A model generated the notes under the pieces. The model saw nothing but the letters and a program-made list of their open reading frames with translations, was not told where the DNA came from and ran no database searches. 64,000 nucleotides of DNA from Methylobacterium sp. GXS13 (GTDB taxonomy: Bacteria; Pseudomonadota; Alphaproteobacteria; Rhizobiales; Beijerinckiaceae), in contig NZ_LKKO01000047.1 in NCBI RefSeq assembly GCF_001455965.1, positions 1-64,000 on the forward strand, written 5' to 3'. Positions within the stretch are counted from its first letter, which is position 1. The number at the start of each line of letters is the position of its first letter. The translations under genes and the position numbers were made by a program. Of the stretch, positions 36,798 to 46,586 are shown one piece after another.

Positions 36798-38375
36798 ATG
36801 ACCACCGCCGACGGATTCGCCGCCGCTCCCACCCGCCGCGCCGTGTTGGCCGGGGCCGTGGGTAGCGCAGCGGGTTTCCTGCCGACGATCGCACGCGCGG
36901 TCGAGCCCGCAGGCGCCAATCCGGCAATCACGCTGCCGGGCGCCGGTGCGCCGTTTGAGCCGAACACGTTGATCGACATCGCCCGCGCCCGGGCAGCCGC
37001 CCCCTACGGGGCGCCGAAGACCGATGACGTGCCGGCCGTGCTGAAGGCCTTGTCCCGGGACGCCTATGAGGCGATCCATCCGGTGCCGGGTCGGGCCGTC
37101 TGGGCCGGCCGCGACTTCGGCTACGAGATCGAGCCCCTCCTGCGCGGATCGATCTTCGATACGCCGGTTTCGCTGTTCACCGTCGAGAATGGGCGGGTCC
37201 AGCCGGTGGCCTACGACCGGGACAGCCTGATCGCCGCCAACATCGCGCTGCCGGACTTGAACGCCGACACCGCTTTCTCCGGCTTCCGCCTCCGCGCGCG
37301 CTTCGGCGACGGGACGGACCTATCGAACTTCGCACTGTTTCAGGGGGCCTCATTCTTCCGCCTGGTAGCCGAGGGGCAGGATTTCGGCATCAACGCCCGG
37401 GCACTTGCCTTGCGGCCTGCAGATTCCCGCGGTGAGGAATTCCCGCTGTTCCGGGCCCTGTTCGTCGAGGCGCCCGCGCCCGGGCAACCGATCGTCGTCC
37501 ACTCCCTGGTCGAATCGGAATCGGCAGCTGCCGCATTCACGCTCACGTTGACCCCGGGCCGGGAGGCTTCCGTGGCCGGGATCGACGGGACCGTGTTCGC
37601 CCGGGCCGAACTCGACCATATCGGGCTCGGCGGGATGCAGGGCAGCTACCTGTTCGGGCCCCTCGACCGACAGAGGGTGGACGATCTGCGCGCCGCCGCC
37701 TTCTCGGTCGAGGGCTTGGCGATCCGCAACGGCTACGGTGAACCGATCTGGCGCCCGGTACACAATCCCGAGGCGCTGCAGGTCTCGGCCTTCCTGGACC
37801 GGGGACCCAAGGGCTTCGGTTTGATGCAGCGTGCTCGCTCCTACGACGATTTCGAAGACGACCGCCGCCACTGGGAGCAGCGCCCATCCCTGTGGATCGA
37901 GCCCCAGGACGATTGGAGCGAGGGTGCGGTAACGCTCTTGGAAATTCCGAGCGATTCCGAATTGAACGAGAACGTGTTCGCCTATTGGCGCCCGAAAGCG
38001 AAGCTCGCAAAGGGCGGGGAGATGCGCTTCCTCTGCCGCCAGCACTGGTCCAAGGGCTGGCCCGATCCGCTGCCCCCGGACCTTGCCCGGGTTAAAGACA
38101 GCCGCTGCGGTCACGGCAGCATCGGCAACCGCCGCCTGTTTGCGGTCGATTTCGAGGGCGACGGGCTGACCCGGCCGGATGAGATCGAGATCGCGCTCAG
38201 CGCCTCGACCGGGACGATTACCCGTCAGGACCGATTCCATTATCCCGGGCGCAGGACCCTGAGGGTGCTGTTCGAGCTCGATCCGGGCAGCGAGCGGGCG
38301 AGCGAATTGCGTCTGGGGCTTCGGCGCGGCCAGGATCGCGCGAGTGAGACCTGGCTGTTCCGCTGGACACCGTGA
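36798..38375 (+). CDS. opgG: Periplasmic glucan biosynthesis protein OpgG/MdoG
   Basis: A 525-residue periplasmic protein needed for osmoregulated periplasmic glucan (OPG) synthesis, with a twin-Arg-like leader (TRRAVLAGAVGSAAGFLP). Family segments: GRDFGYEIEPLLRGSIFDTP, FSGFRLRARFG, GASFFRLVAEGQDFGINARA and ELDHIGLGGMQGSYLFGPLD. The last parts, NENVFAYWRPKAKLAKGGEM and the final beta domain, complete the MdoG fold. The RR leader is more like OpgD than the Sec leader of OpgG, so OpgD is a naming alternative. opgH follows 40 bp downstream in the same operon. Confidence 0.93.
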   Translation: MTTADGFAAAPTRRAVLAGAVGSAAGFLPTIARAVEPAGANPAITLPGAGAPFEPNTLIDIARARAAAPYGAPKTDDVPAVLKALSRDAYEAIHPVPGRAVWAGRDFGYEIEPLLRGSIFDTPVSLFTVENGRVQPVAYDRDSLIAANIALPDLNADTAFSGFRLRARFGDGTDLSNFALFQGASFFRLVAEGQDFGINARALALRPADSRGEEFPLFRALFVEAPAPGQPIVVHSLVESESAAAAFTLTLTPGREASVAGIDGTVFARAELDHIGLGGMQGSYLFGPLDRQRVDDLRAAAFSVEGLAIRNGYGEPIWRPVHNPEALQVSAFLDRGPKGFGLMQRARSYDDFEDDRRHWEQRPSLWIEPQDDWSEGAVTLLEIPSDSELNENVFAYWRPKAKLAKGGEMRFLCRQHWSKGWPDPLPPDLARVKDSRCGHGSIGNRRLFAVDFEGDGLTRPDEIEIALSASTGTITRQDRFHYPGRRTLRVLFELDPGSERASELRLGLRRGQDRASETWLFRWTP

Positions 38376-38415
38376 TTTTCCGTCCTGCCCATCACCCCGA
38401 GGATCAGACCCGACC

Positions 38416-40581
38416 GTGCGCCTGGACGAGACCATAACCCTGCCGCCGCCCGCTTCGCGAACCGATGCCGGCCCCGGGCGTCCCGAACGTAATGCCGCGA
38501 TGCCCGACGAGGCGCCCCTGGCGATGCCGGTGCAGGATCTTGCATCGTGGGATCGCTCGTCCGCGCATCGGCCGGTGCGCAAGTCGAGACGCCCCTGGGC
38601 GTCCCGACTGTTCGTGTTCGGCGGAGCCCTGGCTCTAACGGGCTATGGCGGCTGGCAGATGGTCGAAACCGTGTCGATTTCCGGCAGCCCGACCCCCCTC
38701 CAGCTCGTTCTGGTGGTGCTGTTCTGCCTGACCTTCTCGTGGATCGCGCTCGCCTTCACCAGCGGCTTGCTCGGTTTTGCAATGCTGCTGCGCCGGCCGC
38801 GACGAAGCCCGCACCCGGCCGCGCTCCACACCCGCACCGCCGTGCTGATGCCGGTCTACAATGAAGCCACCGCGCGAACTTTCGCGGGCGTCGAGGCCAT
38901 GCGCGAGGCCGTGGAGGCCACCGGTCTGGGCGACCATTTCGACTGGTTCGTGCTCTCGGACTCGACGCAAGCCGATGCCTGGATTGCCGAGGAGCGCGCT
39001 TTCCTCAATCTGCGCCGTCGCCTCGGCCCGGACGCCAGGCTCTACTACCGGCACCGGCCCAAGAACCATCACCGCAAGGCTGGCAACATCGGCGATTTCG
39101 TCACCCGCTGGGGCGGACGGTACGACCACATGCTGGTGCTCGACGCCGACAGCCTGATGAGCGGCCCGGCGATCGTGGCGCTCGCAGCCGCCATGGAGGC
39201 CGACCCGGATGCGGGTATCATCCAGACGCTGCCATTAATCATCAACCGCAACACGCTATTCGCCCGCCTCCAGCAATTCGCCGCCCGGATCTACGGGCCG
39301 GTCATTGCCGCCGGGCTATCCGCCTGGTCGGGCCGCGATGGCAATTACTGGGGCCACAACGCCATCATCCGGACCCGGGCCTTCGCGCAATCCTGCGGCC
39401 TGCCGGACCTGCCCGGGAAGCCGCCCTTCGGCGGCCACATCCTGTCCCACGACTTCGTGGAAGCGGCGTTGATCCGCCGTGCCGGCTGGGCGGTCTACAT
39501 GCTGCATCGCCTGCCGGGCTCCTTTGAGGAGAGTCCACCCTCCCTGATCGACGTCGCGGTCCGCGACCGCCGCTGGGCGCAGGGCAACCTCCAACATGCT
39601 CGCGTGATTAGCGCCGCCGGCCTGCATCCGGCGACTCGCCAGCACTTCGCCACCGGCATCGCCGGCTACCTCGCCTCCCCGCTCTGGCTGTGTCAGCTCG
39701 TGGTCGGCATCCTGCTCGTCCTCCAGACCGCCACCGAGCGGCCGGATTATTTCGGCGGCGCCGGCTTCTCGCCGGTCTTCCCGCGGTTCGACCCGGTCCG
39801 CGCGCTCCAGTTGTTCGGCCTGACCATGGCGGTGCTGCTGGCGCCGAAACTCCTCGGTCTGATCCTCGCCCTGCTGGATGGTCCGGTACGCCGGGCCTGC
39901 GGCGGTGCCGGCCGGCTAGTCCTGTCGAGCCTGGTCGAGATCCTGCTTTCGGCCTTAGTCGCTCCGGTGGCGATGGTGATCCAGTCCGGCTCGGTGATGG
40001 GCATCCTGCTCGGACGCGACACAGGCTGGAACCCGCAGCGCCGCGACGACGGCTCGATCCCGATGCGGGACATCGTCGCCCGGCACCGCTGGCACATGGC
40101 CCTCGGCCTCGTTGCCGGGATCGCGGCATTCGCTCTCGCGACCTCGCTGTTCCTCTGGATGAGCCCGACGATCCTGGGCCTCGTGCTGGCGATCCCGATC
40201 TCCTGGGCGAGTGGCCAGCTCGGGCTCGGCCTCGCCCTCAAGCGCCGCCTCCTGCTTGCCACCCCCGAGGAGGCATCGCCGCCCGAAATTGCAGTCCGGG
40301 CCGGCATCCTGGCGGCGCGCAACGCCGCTCAGGGTCTCGACGATGCCGACGCGCTGGCGGCCCTCCACGCCGACCCGGACCTGGCCGAGGCCCATGCCCG
40401 CATGCTGCCGGTCGGTGTGTCCCGGCCCCGGGGCGTCATCGATCCGGATCAGACCCTTGCCACCGCCAAGGTCTGCGAGGCCGAGACCGTGGCCGAGGCT
40501 CAGGCTTGGCTCTCGCCGAAAGAACGCATGGCGCTGCTTCACGACCGAGCGCTTCTCGACCGGCTGGTGCGGCTGAATTAG
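38416..40581 (+). CDS. opgH: Glucans biosynthesis glucosyltransferase H (OpgH/MdoH)
   Basis: A roughly 721-residue inner-membrane GT2 enzyme that polymerises and exports the OPG glucan backbone from UDP-glucose. The first TM pair (about 65-120) is followed by the catalytic domain: [30 protein letters not shown] (DxD) and the product-site [10 protein letters not shown] motif. Six or so TM helices follow in the C-terminal half. I used the GTG at 38416, with GAGG upstream; an ATG at 38500 would remove 28 residues of poorly conserved leader. The pair opgG-opgH is a normal operon. Confidence 0.9.
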   Translation: MRLDETITLPPPASRTDAGPGRPERNAAMPDEAPLAMPVQDLASWDRSSAHRPVRKSRRPWASRLFVFGGALALTGYGGWQMVETVSISGSPTPLQLVLVVLFCLTFSWIALAFTSGLLGFAMLLRRPRRSPHPAALHTRTAVLMPVYNEATARTFAGVEAMREAVEATGLGDHFDWFVLSDSTQADAWIAEERAFLNLRRRLGPDARLYYRHRPKNHHRKAGNIGDFVTRWGGRYDHMLVLDADSLMSGPAIVALAAAMEADPDAGIIQTLPLIINRNTLFARLQQFAARIYGPVIAAGLSAWSGRDGNYWGHNAIIRTRAFAQSCGLPDLPGKPPFGGHILSHDFVEAALIRRAGWAVYMLHRLPGSFEESPPSLIDVAVRDRRWAQGNLQHARVISAAGLHPATRQHFATGIAGYLASPLWLCQLVVGILLVLQTATERPDYFGGAGFSPVFPRFDPVRALQLFGLTMAVLLAPKLLGLILALLDGPVRRACGGAGRLVLSSLVEILLSALVAPVAMVIQSGSVMGILLGRDTGWNPQRRDDGSIPMRDIVARHRWHMALGLVAGIAAFALATSLFLWMSPTILGLVLAIPISWASGQLGLGLALKRRLLLATPEEASPPEIAVRAGILAARNAAQGLDDADALAALHADPDLAEAHARMLPVGVSRPRGVIDPDQTLATAKVCEAETVAEAQAWLSPKERMALLHDRALLDRLVRLN

Positions 40582-40628
40582 ACCGCTATGCCTGTTGCGA
40601 AAAGAATGCGACGACGAGCGACCTCGTG

Positions 40629-40793
40629 ATGTCCGGCCGGCCCTCTCAAGTGCGGCCCGGCGAGAAGCACTGGCACGGCACCACCGCGACGACGGCAATG
40701 AGCCATATCGCGATTCATGAGCGTCTGGATGGACAGGCGATGACGTGGCTAGAGGCGGTGAGCGACGATCAGTATCGTGGGCGGGTGAGCTGA
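40629..40793 (+). pseudogene. Remnant of a cupin-domain protein (C-terminal piece)
   Basis: An isolated 54-codon stretch that reads like the end of a small cupin: [20 protein letters not shown] is the second cupin metal motif region (PGxKHWHG with two His), followed by [20 protein letters not shown] and a stop. The N-terminal two-thirds (first cupin motif GxxHxH) is not found upstream in any frame; opgH ends 47 bp earlier. I therefore call it a truncated pseudogene. The identification rests on motif memory only. Confidence 0.55.
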
Positions 40794-41009
40794 CGCGCCG
40801 CGTTCTGTCCGTAGCGCCGCTGCCGTCGGTGGGCGTACGATGAAAGCCTCCGCGCCGCGAATGCTTGGGCGCGGGAGCCGAGCGGCAGAACGTGCTCTTC
40901 CGGACCGGGGCTCGGCGACGCGAGTGACCCGTCGGCTCGGATCCTCACACCGTGACGCAGGGATCGGGGTGAGCGGTACTGCCTTACCGGGTCGAAGCGA
41001 GCGCAAGCG

Positions 41010-41803
41010 TGGATCGATCGCTGCGAGTGAACGACTGTTCTGCGCCGTTACCGCCATGCGGTTTCCGGCCCTCACGGGCGGTGGCGCGGCAGCGGCCGAG
41101 CCGGATAGCGCTTCGTTGTCCGTTCCAGCTTGAGCTTCCTGAACGTTCCGGTCAGGCCGACCTCACCGCGGATCTCATGGACGACAAGTACGCGATCAGC
41201 CTCAATGGTGGCCTATCCGGCTCGGCCGGCTGGTTCTTCCAGGGCTCCGGCAGCGCCCGTTCCCAGGGGCGTTTCTCGGCCAACGGCACGGTCCTCGGCC
41301 GATTTTCGGATCGACGGCCGCTACGGTGCGATGCCGGTCCTGGTGCATGTCGTCCTAGAGTTCGGGACCGTCCGCAGGGCCGAGGTTGAGCCGGCACCGA
41401 TGCCGAAGCCCGACAGGGTGCCCGTCACGGCGGCCGACACGCGGGGCGTCACCGATCCGATCGGCATGCTGGCGGTGCCGGTGGGGTCCGGCCCAGTCAT
41501 GCCATCCCTGTGCGAGCGCCGCATCCCGGTCTTCGACGGGGCGGTGCGAGCCGATCTTGTACTGTGACGCGGCGCAGTGGTGGCGGTCACCGCTGGCCCG
41601 TACCGCAGCCCGGCGCTGGATTGCCGAATCCGGTGGGCTCCGATCGTGGTGCACCGCGCGAAGGGCTCGTCCGTGCGGCGGATGGCCGAGAACGACGACC
41701 TGCGTGGACGCCTTGCCCCTGTCCCAGGGGCCGTCTGCTGCTGCCGCTCGCAATCGGGGTGGGCACCAATTGGGGCGCGGCTCGAATCAACGCGACGGCC
41801 TGA
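41010..41803 (+). pseudogene. Frameshifted DUF3108 family gene
   Basis: Pieces of one DUF3108-type protein occur in order but in different frames. A hydrophobic leader ends AAAAEP (frame 1, to about 41100), then LSFLNVPV (about 41130, frame 3), QADLTADLMDDKYAISLNGG to FSANGTVLGRF (about 41155-41305, frame 2), and RIDGRYGAMPVLVHVV to PVFDGAVRADLVL (frame 3). An in-frame stop comes at 41565-41567, then VAVTAGPYRSPALDCRIRW to RRMAENDDL, and finally RLLLPLAIGVGTNWGAARIN (frame 2, to 41803). At least four frameshifts and one stop are required. The intact family protein is an exported protein of unknown role. Confidence 0.75.
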
Positions 41804-41880
41804 GGCACCCCTCAAGTCGGGTCCGTCAGGCGCGATTAACCATCGGCTCCTAGAGTCGGTCGGGTCAAACGGAGTTCTCC

Positions 41881-42039
41881 ATGACCTTGCTGCTCGCTTT
41901 GCTGCTGTTGCCCCTCGCGATCGCCATCGTGCTGGCCCGCGGCGAGCCCGTGCGCACCATCAGCTGCCTCGGCGCCATGGGCGTCGGCTGCGTCATCGCC
42001 TGCTGGAGCGTGATGGGGCTGCTGCGTCACCGGGCCTGA
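41881..42039 (+). CDS. Small two-helix membrane protein
   Basis: A 52-residue frame with a hydrophobic N-terminal helix (MTLLLALLLLPLAIAIVLA), a short polar loop (RGEPVRTI) and a second helix (CLGAMGVGCVIACWSVMGLL) ending in basic residues. GGAG lies about seven bases upstream of the ATG. Codon use is clean, without stops, in contrast to the adjacent decayed region. Function unknown. Confidence 0.6.
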   Translation: MTLLLALLLLPLAIAIVLARGEPVRTISCLGAMGVGCVIACWSVMGLLRHRA

Positions 42040-42050
42040 GCCGGGACGGC

Positions 42051-42251
42051 TCATAGGAAACCGCCGGCGCGGGGGACACCGGCGAGGTTTCGCCCGGCCC
42101 GCGCCACGAGCTGTGCGAAGGCCATCGCGGCCGCGATCGCCTGTGCCTGTGACGGGAAATCGCGCCGGGACGCGATCACCGTGTCCTCGGTCTCATTCAC
42201 CAAAACCCAGGACCAATGCGACCGGTTGCTGGCGCGAATCTCGAAGCGCAC
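42051..42251 (-). CDS. Small hypothetical protein, DUF1508-like
   Basis: A 66-residue frame starting at a GTG (42251). The sequence RFEIRASNRSHWSWVLVNET, then VIASRRDFPSQAQAIAAAM, follows the F-E-I ... W ... I-A-S ... F/Y-x-S-x-x-x-A pattern of YegP/DUF1508-like proteins, though weakly. A GGCGGG site precedes the start. It converges with the two-helix gene at 41881. Family assignment is tentative. Confidence 0.5.
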   Translation of the reverse strand: MRFEIRASNRSHWSWVLVNETEDTVIASRRDFPSQAQAIAAAMAFAQLVARAGRNLAGVPRAGGFL

Positions 42252-42647
42252 GGGCTGCCCGCCGATTCACAACGTACCGTGAATCACCAAAGCACGGACC
42301 GGTGACAGGGCGATGAAGGCAGGCAGCTTAGCGCGGATCCTGCACGTGCAAGCCCACCGACATCGCTAGACCAACGCGCCCGGGGTTCGTCTGAATCCGT
42401 ACATATGCGTGTTCGCCGCACCTCTTCCCTTGACCGGAGTCGGCCGAAGGCGTTCGATCCGATTGCGCCGGCCAGCGAACTCATCGCTCCGCTTCGCCGC
42501 CTCCGCACTTCGCCGCTCGGCCGTCGCCCCGGTGCCTGCATCCTGCTGGCGTTCGGTTCGGCCGTATCGCACGCCCCTCACCTGTTGCACGGATTCGGCT
42601 GCCGTTCGCACGGCATCGCTCACCGGGCGACGAAGCGGATCGAATCG
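42252..42647. other. Intergenic region upstream of the short regulator-like gene
   Basis: About 400 bp. Frames here are open but show arginine- and serine-heavy translations typical of non-coding high-GC DNA. I see no gene I can support. Confidence 0.4.
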
Positions 42648-42887
42648 ATGGCGGACGGCAGCGGATCCTCGGCAGCACGGTCATACCGAACCCTTCAGAA
42701 TCTCGCCGGGACGCTGGGATGCTCGACGGAGGTGTTCTTCGGCGACACGGCTCCCCACATCTTCGCTGACGCCGAGGAATTGCTCCGTCTGTGGCTCGCA
42801 CTCGAGAATTCGTCGGAGAGGCTGCGCGTTCTCGATTTCGTCCGGGCCGTCAAATCCGCCGCCGATCCGAAGTGCGGCGACGCCTGA
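42648..42887 (+). CDS. Short regulator-like protein
   Basis: A 79-residue frame from the ATG at 42648: YRTLQNLAGTLGCSTEVFFG followed by AEELLRLWLALENSSERLRV and VLDFVRAVKSAAD. The pattern LQxLAxxLGC-x-x-EVFFG followed by ELLRLW resembles the tail of XRE-type HTH regulators common in Methylobacterium, but the HTH itself is absent. It may be a truncated regulator or a small stand-alone protein. Codon use is coding-like. tex starts 78 bp downstream. Confidence 0.5.
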   Translation: MADGSGSSAARSYRTLQNLAGTLGCSTEVFFGDTAPHIFADAEELLRLWLALENSSERLRVLDFVRAVKSAADPKCGDA

Positions 42888-42965
42888 GAGGCCCTTTCCC
42901 GGCATCTTGCATCCAATCGTGTGGCGGCTATGGCAAGGCCCCGCCCATCGCCTGCCGGAGCCTGC

Positions 42966-45284
42966 ATGACATCCGTGAACGCGCTGATCGCCGGTGAACT
43001 TAAGGTCGGCGAGGCGCAGGTCGCTGCCGCCGTGTCACTGCTCGATGGCGGTGCCACAGTCCCGTTCATCGCCCGCTACCGCAAGGAGAACACCGGCGGC
43101 CTGGACGACGCGCAGTTGCGCAAGCTCGATGAGCGGCTCGGCTATCTGCGGGACCTCACCGATCGCCGCACCACCATCGTCGAGAGCATCCGCGCCCAAG
43201 GAAAGTTGACGCCGGCGCTCGCCACCGCCCTCGCTGCCGCTGACACCAAGGCGCGGCTCGAGGATCTCTATCTGCCCTTTCGGCCGAAGCGGCGCTCGAA
43301 GGCCCAGACCGCCCGGGAGGCCGGGCTCGAGCCCTTGGCCAAGGCGCTGTTGGCTCAGCCGGAGATCGCACCGGAGCGGGCTGCGGCGCCGTTCGTCGCA
43401 GCCGATAAGGGCATCGTCGACGCCGAGACGGCCCTGGAGGGCGCCAAGGCGATCCTGATCGAGCACGTCGCCGAGGATGCCGATCTGATCGGCCGATTGC
43501 GCGCGGACTTCTGGCGCAGCGGTCAATTGGCCTCGAAGATCCGCACCGGTAAGGCCGCCGAGGGCGCAAAATTCTCGGATTACTTCGAATGGACGGAGCG
43601 GCTGGAGCGGATGCCTTCGCATCGGATCCTGGCGATCCTTCGCGGGGAACGCGAAGGCATCCTCGATGTCGATCTCACCGCCGAAGGCGACGAGTCGGTG
43701 CCTGGAAAGCCCGGACTCTTCGAAACCGCGATCTGCAGCCGGCATCGCATCGCCGCGCGGGGCCGGCCGGGGGATGCCTGGCTGATGGAGGTCGTGCGCA
43801 CCGCCTGGCGGACCAAGATCCGGACCGGGATCAAGCAAGACCTGCGCACCCGGCTGTTCGAGCGCGCCGAGGACGAGGCCGTCAAAGTCTTCGCCGGCAA
43901 CCTTAAGGACCTGCTGCTCGCCGCCCCCGCAGGTGGACGGGCGACGCTCGGGCTCGATCCCGGCTACCGGAATGGCGTGAAGGTCGCGGTGGCCGATTCG
44001 ACCGGCCGGATCGTGGCCGTGGAGACCACCTATCCGCATGAGCCGCAGCGGCGCTGGAAGGAGGCGGTTGCGAGCCTCGGGCGGCTCTGTCGCCAGCACC
44101 GGGTCGAGTTGATCGCCATCGGCAACGGCACCGCGTCGCGGGAGACCGAGCGGCTGGCAGCCGAGATCGTGGTAGCCAATCCCGACCTGACGCTCGCGAA
44201 GGTCACGGTCTCGGAGGCCGGCGCCTCGGTCTACTCGGCCTCGGAGATCGCGTCGCGGGAGCTGCCCGACCTCGACGTATCTCATCGCGGCGCCGCCTCG
44301 ATCGCCCGGCGGTTGCAGGACCCGCTCGCCGAGCTCGTGAAGATCGATCCGAAATCGATCGGGGTCGGGCAGTACCAGCACGATGTCAGCGAGACGAAGC
44401 TGTCGCGCCAGCTCTCGGCGGTGGTCGAGGATGCGGTGAACGCGGTGGGCGTCGACGTGAACACCGCGTCCCCGGCCCTGCTGGCCCAGGTCTCCGGCCT
44501 CGGCGCGTCGATGGCCGACCGGATCGTCGCGCACAGGGACGCGAACGGTCCGTTCCGGACGCGGACGGCGCTCAAGAAGGTGCAGGGTCTCGGCCCGAAG
44601 ACCTTCGAGCTGGCCGCCGGCTTCCTGCGCATCCGGGACGGCGACGACCCGCTCGACGCCTCCGGGGTCCATCCGGAATCCTATCCCGTCGTGCGGCGGA
44701 TCCTGCAGGCGACCAAGAGCGACATCCGCGTGCTGCTCGGCAACACGACGACCCTGAGCCAACTTTCGCCCGAGGCATTCGCCGATACACGCTTCGGACC
44801 GCCGACCGTGCGGGACATCATCGCCGAGCTGGAGAAACCCGGCCGCGATCCGCGCCCGGCCTTCAAGACGGCGAGCTTCCAGGAGGGCGTCGAGACCATC
44901 GGCGATCTCCGGCCTGGTATGCAGCTTGAAGGCGTGGTCACCAACGTCGCGGCGTTCGGCGCCTTCGTGGATATCGGTGTCCATCAGGACGGCCTCGTGC
45001 ACATTTCCGCGATGGCGCGCCGGCGCATCGCCTCGCCGGCCGAGGTGGTCCGGACCGGGGAGGTCATCCGGGTCCTGGTGCTCAGCGTCGATGCCCCGCG
45101 CAAGCGGATCGCCCTGTCGATGCGCCTGGACGACCCGATCGAGCCGGGGTCGCAAGCGCGGCGCGGCAGCGAGCCTTCGCCCGATCCACGGCGGATGCAA
45201 TCCAAGCCGATACCGGACACCGGTGGCGGGGCCCTGGCCGACGCCCTCCGGAGAGCCGGGGCCTCCCCATCCAAGAGAAACTGA
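42966..45284 (+). CDS. tex: Tex family RNA-binding transcription accessory protein
   Basis: A 772-residue Tex protein. Domains in order: Tex N-terminal helical domain (about 1-190, with VPFIARYRKENTGGLDDAQL), YqgF/RNase-H-like domain (about 320-450, LGLDPGYRNGVKVAVAD), helix-hairpin-helix (about 490-560, NTASPALLAQVSGLG) and C-terminal S1 RNA-binding domain (about 645-715, GMQLEGVVTNVAAFGAFVDI). Tex binds nucleic acid and affects transcription and translation fidelity. The ATG at 42966 gives the standard start. It converges with flagellin gene 1 across a strong terminator. Confidence 0.95.
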   Translation: MTSVNALIAGELKVGEAQVAAAVSLLDGGATVPFIARYRKENTGGLDDAQLRKLDERLGYLRDLTDRRTTIVESIRAQGKLTPALATALAAADTKARLEDLYLPFRPKRRSKAQTAREAGLEPLAKALLAQPEIAPERAAAPFVAADKGIVDAETALEGAKAILIEHVAEDADLIGRLRADFWRSGQLASKIRTGKAAEGAKFSDYFEWTERLERMPSHRILAILRGEREGILDVDLTAEGDESVPGKPGLFETAICSRHRIAARGRPGDAWLMEVVRTAWRTKIRTGIKQDLRTRLFERAEDEAVKVFAGNLKDLLLAAPAGGRATLGLDPGYRNGVKVAVADSTGRIVAVETTYPHEPQRRWKEAVASLGRLCRQHRVELIAIGNGTASRETERLAAEIVVANPDLTLAKVTVSEAGASVYSASEIASRELPDLDVSHRGAASIARRLQDPLAELVKIDPKSIGVGQYQHDVSETKLSRQLSAVVEDAVNAVGVDVNTASPALLAQVSGLGASMADRIVAHRDANGPFRTRTALKKVQGLGPKTFELAAGFLRIRDGDDPLDASGVHPESYPVVRRILQATKSDIRVLLGNTTTLSQLSPEAFADTRFGPPTVRDIIAELEKPGRDPRPAFKTASFQEGVETIGDLRPGMQLEGVVTNVAAFGAFVDIGVHQDGLVHISAMARRRIASPAEVVRTGEVIRVLVLSVDAPRKRIALSMRLDDPIEPGSQARRGSEPSPDPRRMQSKPIPDTGGGALADALRRAGASPSKRN

Positions 45285-45301
45285 ACGGGCGGCACACATA
45301 G

Positions 45302-45330
45302 AAACGGCCGGGGTTTCGCCCCGGCCGTTT
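45302..45330. terminator. Bidirectional terminator between tex and flagellin 1
   Basis: A perfect 12-bp stem (AAACGGCCGGGG at 45302-45313 with CCCCGGCCGTTT at 45319-45330) and a 5-base TTTCG loop. The flanking A and T tracts give a Rho-independent terminator on both strands. A near copy follows flagellin 2. Confidence 0.85.
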
Positions 45331-45351
45331 GCGTTTCGCGGCGCCTGACGC

Positions 45352-46545
45352 TTAGCGCAGCAGCTGCAGGATGCCCTGCTGGGCCTGGTTCGCCAGCGAC
45401 AGGGCCGAGATGCCCAGCGATTGGCGGGTCGACAGGGCCTGCGAGTTCGCAGCCTCCTGGTTCAGATCCGCTGCCGTCAGGTTCGACGCGCCGGTGTCGA
45501 GCACGTTGATCAGGTTCTTGCTGAAGTCCTGGCGGTTCTGCACCACCGAGAGGTTCGAGCCGAAGGTCGAAGCGTCGGTGCGCAGCTGGCTGGAGGCAGT
45601 CGTGAGCTTGTTCAGGGTCGTGTTGATGTCGCCGTTGAGAAGGAAGCTGCCCTGCCCGACCGTCGAGGTCTTGGCCGAGGTGCTGGTGATCGAGGTCAGG
45701 CCGAGGCCGCTCGAGGTCTCGTCGGTCGCCGAGACCGTGAGGTTCGAGTTGCCCTTCGGGTTGAACTTGATCGTCAGGTTGTTGTTGTCGCCCTTGCCGT
45801 TGATCAGGTTCGTACCGTTGAAGCTCGAATCGCCGGCGAGCTGATCGATCTGGGTCAGCAGGCTGTTGTACTGCGAGGCGAGCGTCGCCCGGGCCGAGAC
45901 GCCCGACACGCTCAGGTCCGAACTCTGGCCGGCCGCGGCGGTCGTGCCGTAGGTCGGGCCGGAGGAGGCCGTACCGCCCGCAAAGCCCAGCGCGGTCTGG
46001 TCGGCCGAGGTCTTGAATTCCACGTCCGAGGACGCGTTCATGACGATCTTGGTGCCGTCGGTGCTCTTCGAGAAGCTGCCGGCGCCGACCGCGGTGTTGA
46101 GCTTGGTCAGGGCCTGGTCGAGGGTGTCGGTCGAGGCCAGCGCGACGGTGGTGGCCGAGCCGTTGACGTAGAGGTTGAGCGTGGTGTTGGCGGCCGGGGC
46201 CGAATAGGCGGTCGAGGCGGTGCCGGTGGTGGTGATCTGGGTGGACAGCGCCTGGTTGGCGACCGACTTGGCCTGATCGACCAGCTTCTGGATCGAGGTG
46301 ATGCCCTGGTTGGCGGCCTGGATCGACTGGATGCCGTTCGAGATGCCGTCGAGCAGGTTGCCGAGATCGCCCGAGCGCTGGCTCAGCGACTGGGAGGTGA
46401 AGAAGCTCACCGGGTTGTCGAGGGCCGAGGAGACCTTCAGGCCGGTGGAGAGCCGGTTCTGGGTGGTCGCGGTCAGCGAGGCCGTATCCTGCAGGGAGAG
46501 CAGGTTCTGGCGGGTGGCGGCGGTGAGAGTAACGCTGGAAGACAT
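45352..46545 (-). CDS. fliC: Flagellin (copy 1)
   Basis: A 397-residue filament subunit. The N-terminal D0/D1 helices begin MSSSVTLTAATRQNLLSL and contain NRLSTGLKVSSALDNP. The C-terminal D1/D0 part ends QSLGISALSLANQAQQGI plus LQLLR. The variable middle (about 105-330) is Ser/Thr/Asn-rich and surface-exposed in the filament. It is 393/397 identical to copy 2 downstream of it in coordinates. Differences are only Lys260/Asn, Ala291/Thr, Val296/Ile and Gly305/Ala. A leader hairpin shared with copy 2 precedes it. No flagellar assembly genes are adjacent. Confidence 0.95.
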   Translation of the reverse strand: MSSSVTLTAATRQNLLSLQDTASLTATTQNRLSTGLKVSSALDNPVSFFTSQSLSQRSGDLGNLLDGISNGIQSIQAANQGITSIQKLVDQAKSVANQALSTQITTTGTASTAYSAPAANTTLNLYVNGSATTVALASTDTLDQALTKLNTAVGAGSFSKSTDGTKIVMNASSDVEFKTSADQTALGFAGGTASSGPTYGTTAAAGQSSDLSVSGVSARATLASQYNSLLTQIDQLAGDSSFNGTNLINGKGDNNNLTIKFNPKGNSNLTVSATDETSSGLGLTSITSTSAKTSTVGQGSFLLNGDINTTLNKLTTASSQLRTDASTFGSNLSVVQNRQDFSKNLINVLDTGASNLTAADLNQEAANSQALSTRQSLGISALSLANQAQQGILQLLR

Positions 46546-46569
46546 GAGGTCGATCCTTTTGATCGATGG

Positions 46570-46586
46570 GCCGTCTTATTGGCGGC
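46570..46586 (-). promoter_or_regulatory. Conserved 5'-leader hairpin of flagellin 1
   Basis: GCCGCCAATAAGACGGC, read on the coding strand, lies 25 bases before the start codon and is identical in flagellin 2. GCCG and CGGC can pair around a 9-base loop. Flagellin leaders in alphaproteobacteria are targets of FlbT/FlaF post-transcriptional control, which this could serve. Confidence 0.5.

Noticed and set aside
40840-41133. Frame at the start of the decay zone as a separate gene
   Set aside because: Only its last third (the AAAAEP leader) fits DUF3108. The rest is Arg/Ser-rich and looks non-coding.
43035-45299. 754-codon open frame on the reverse strand across tex
   Set aside because: It is the antisense shadow of tex in a GC-rich genome. 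The translation is Arg/Gly/Asp-heavy with no family motif, and tex itself has all its domains.
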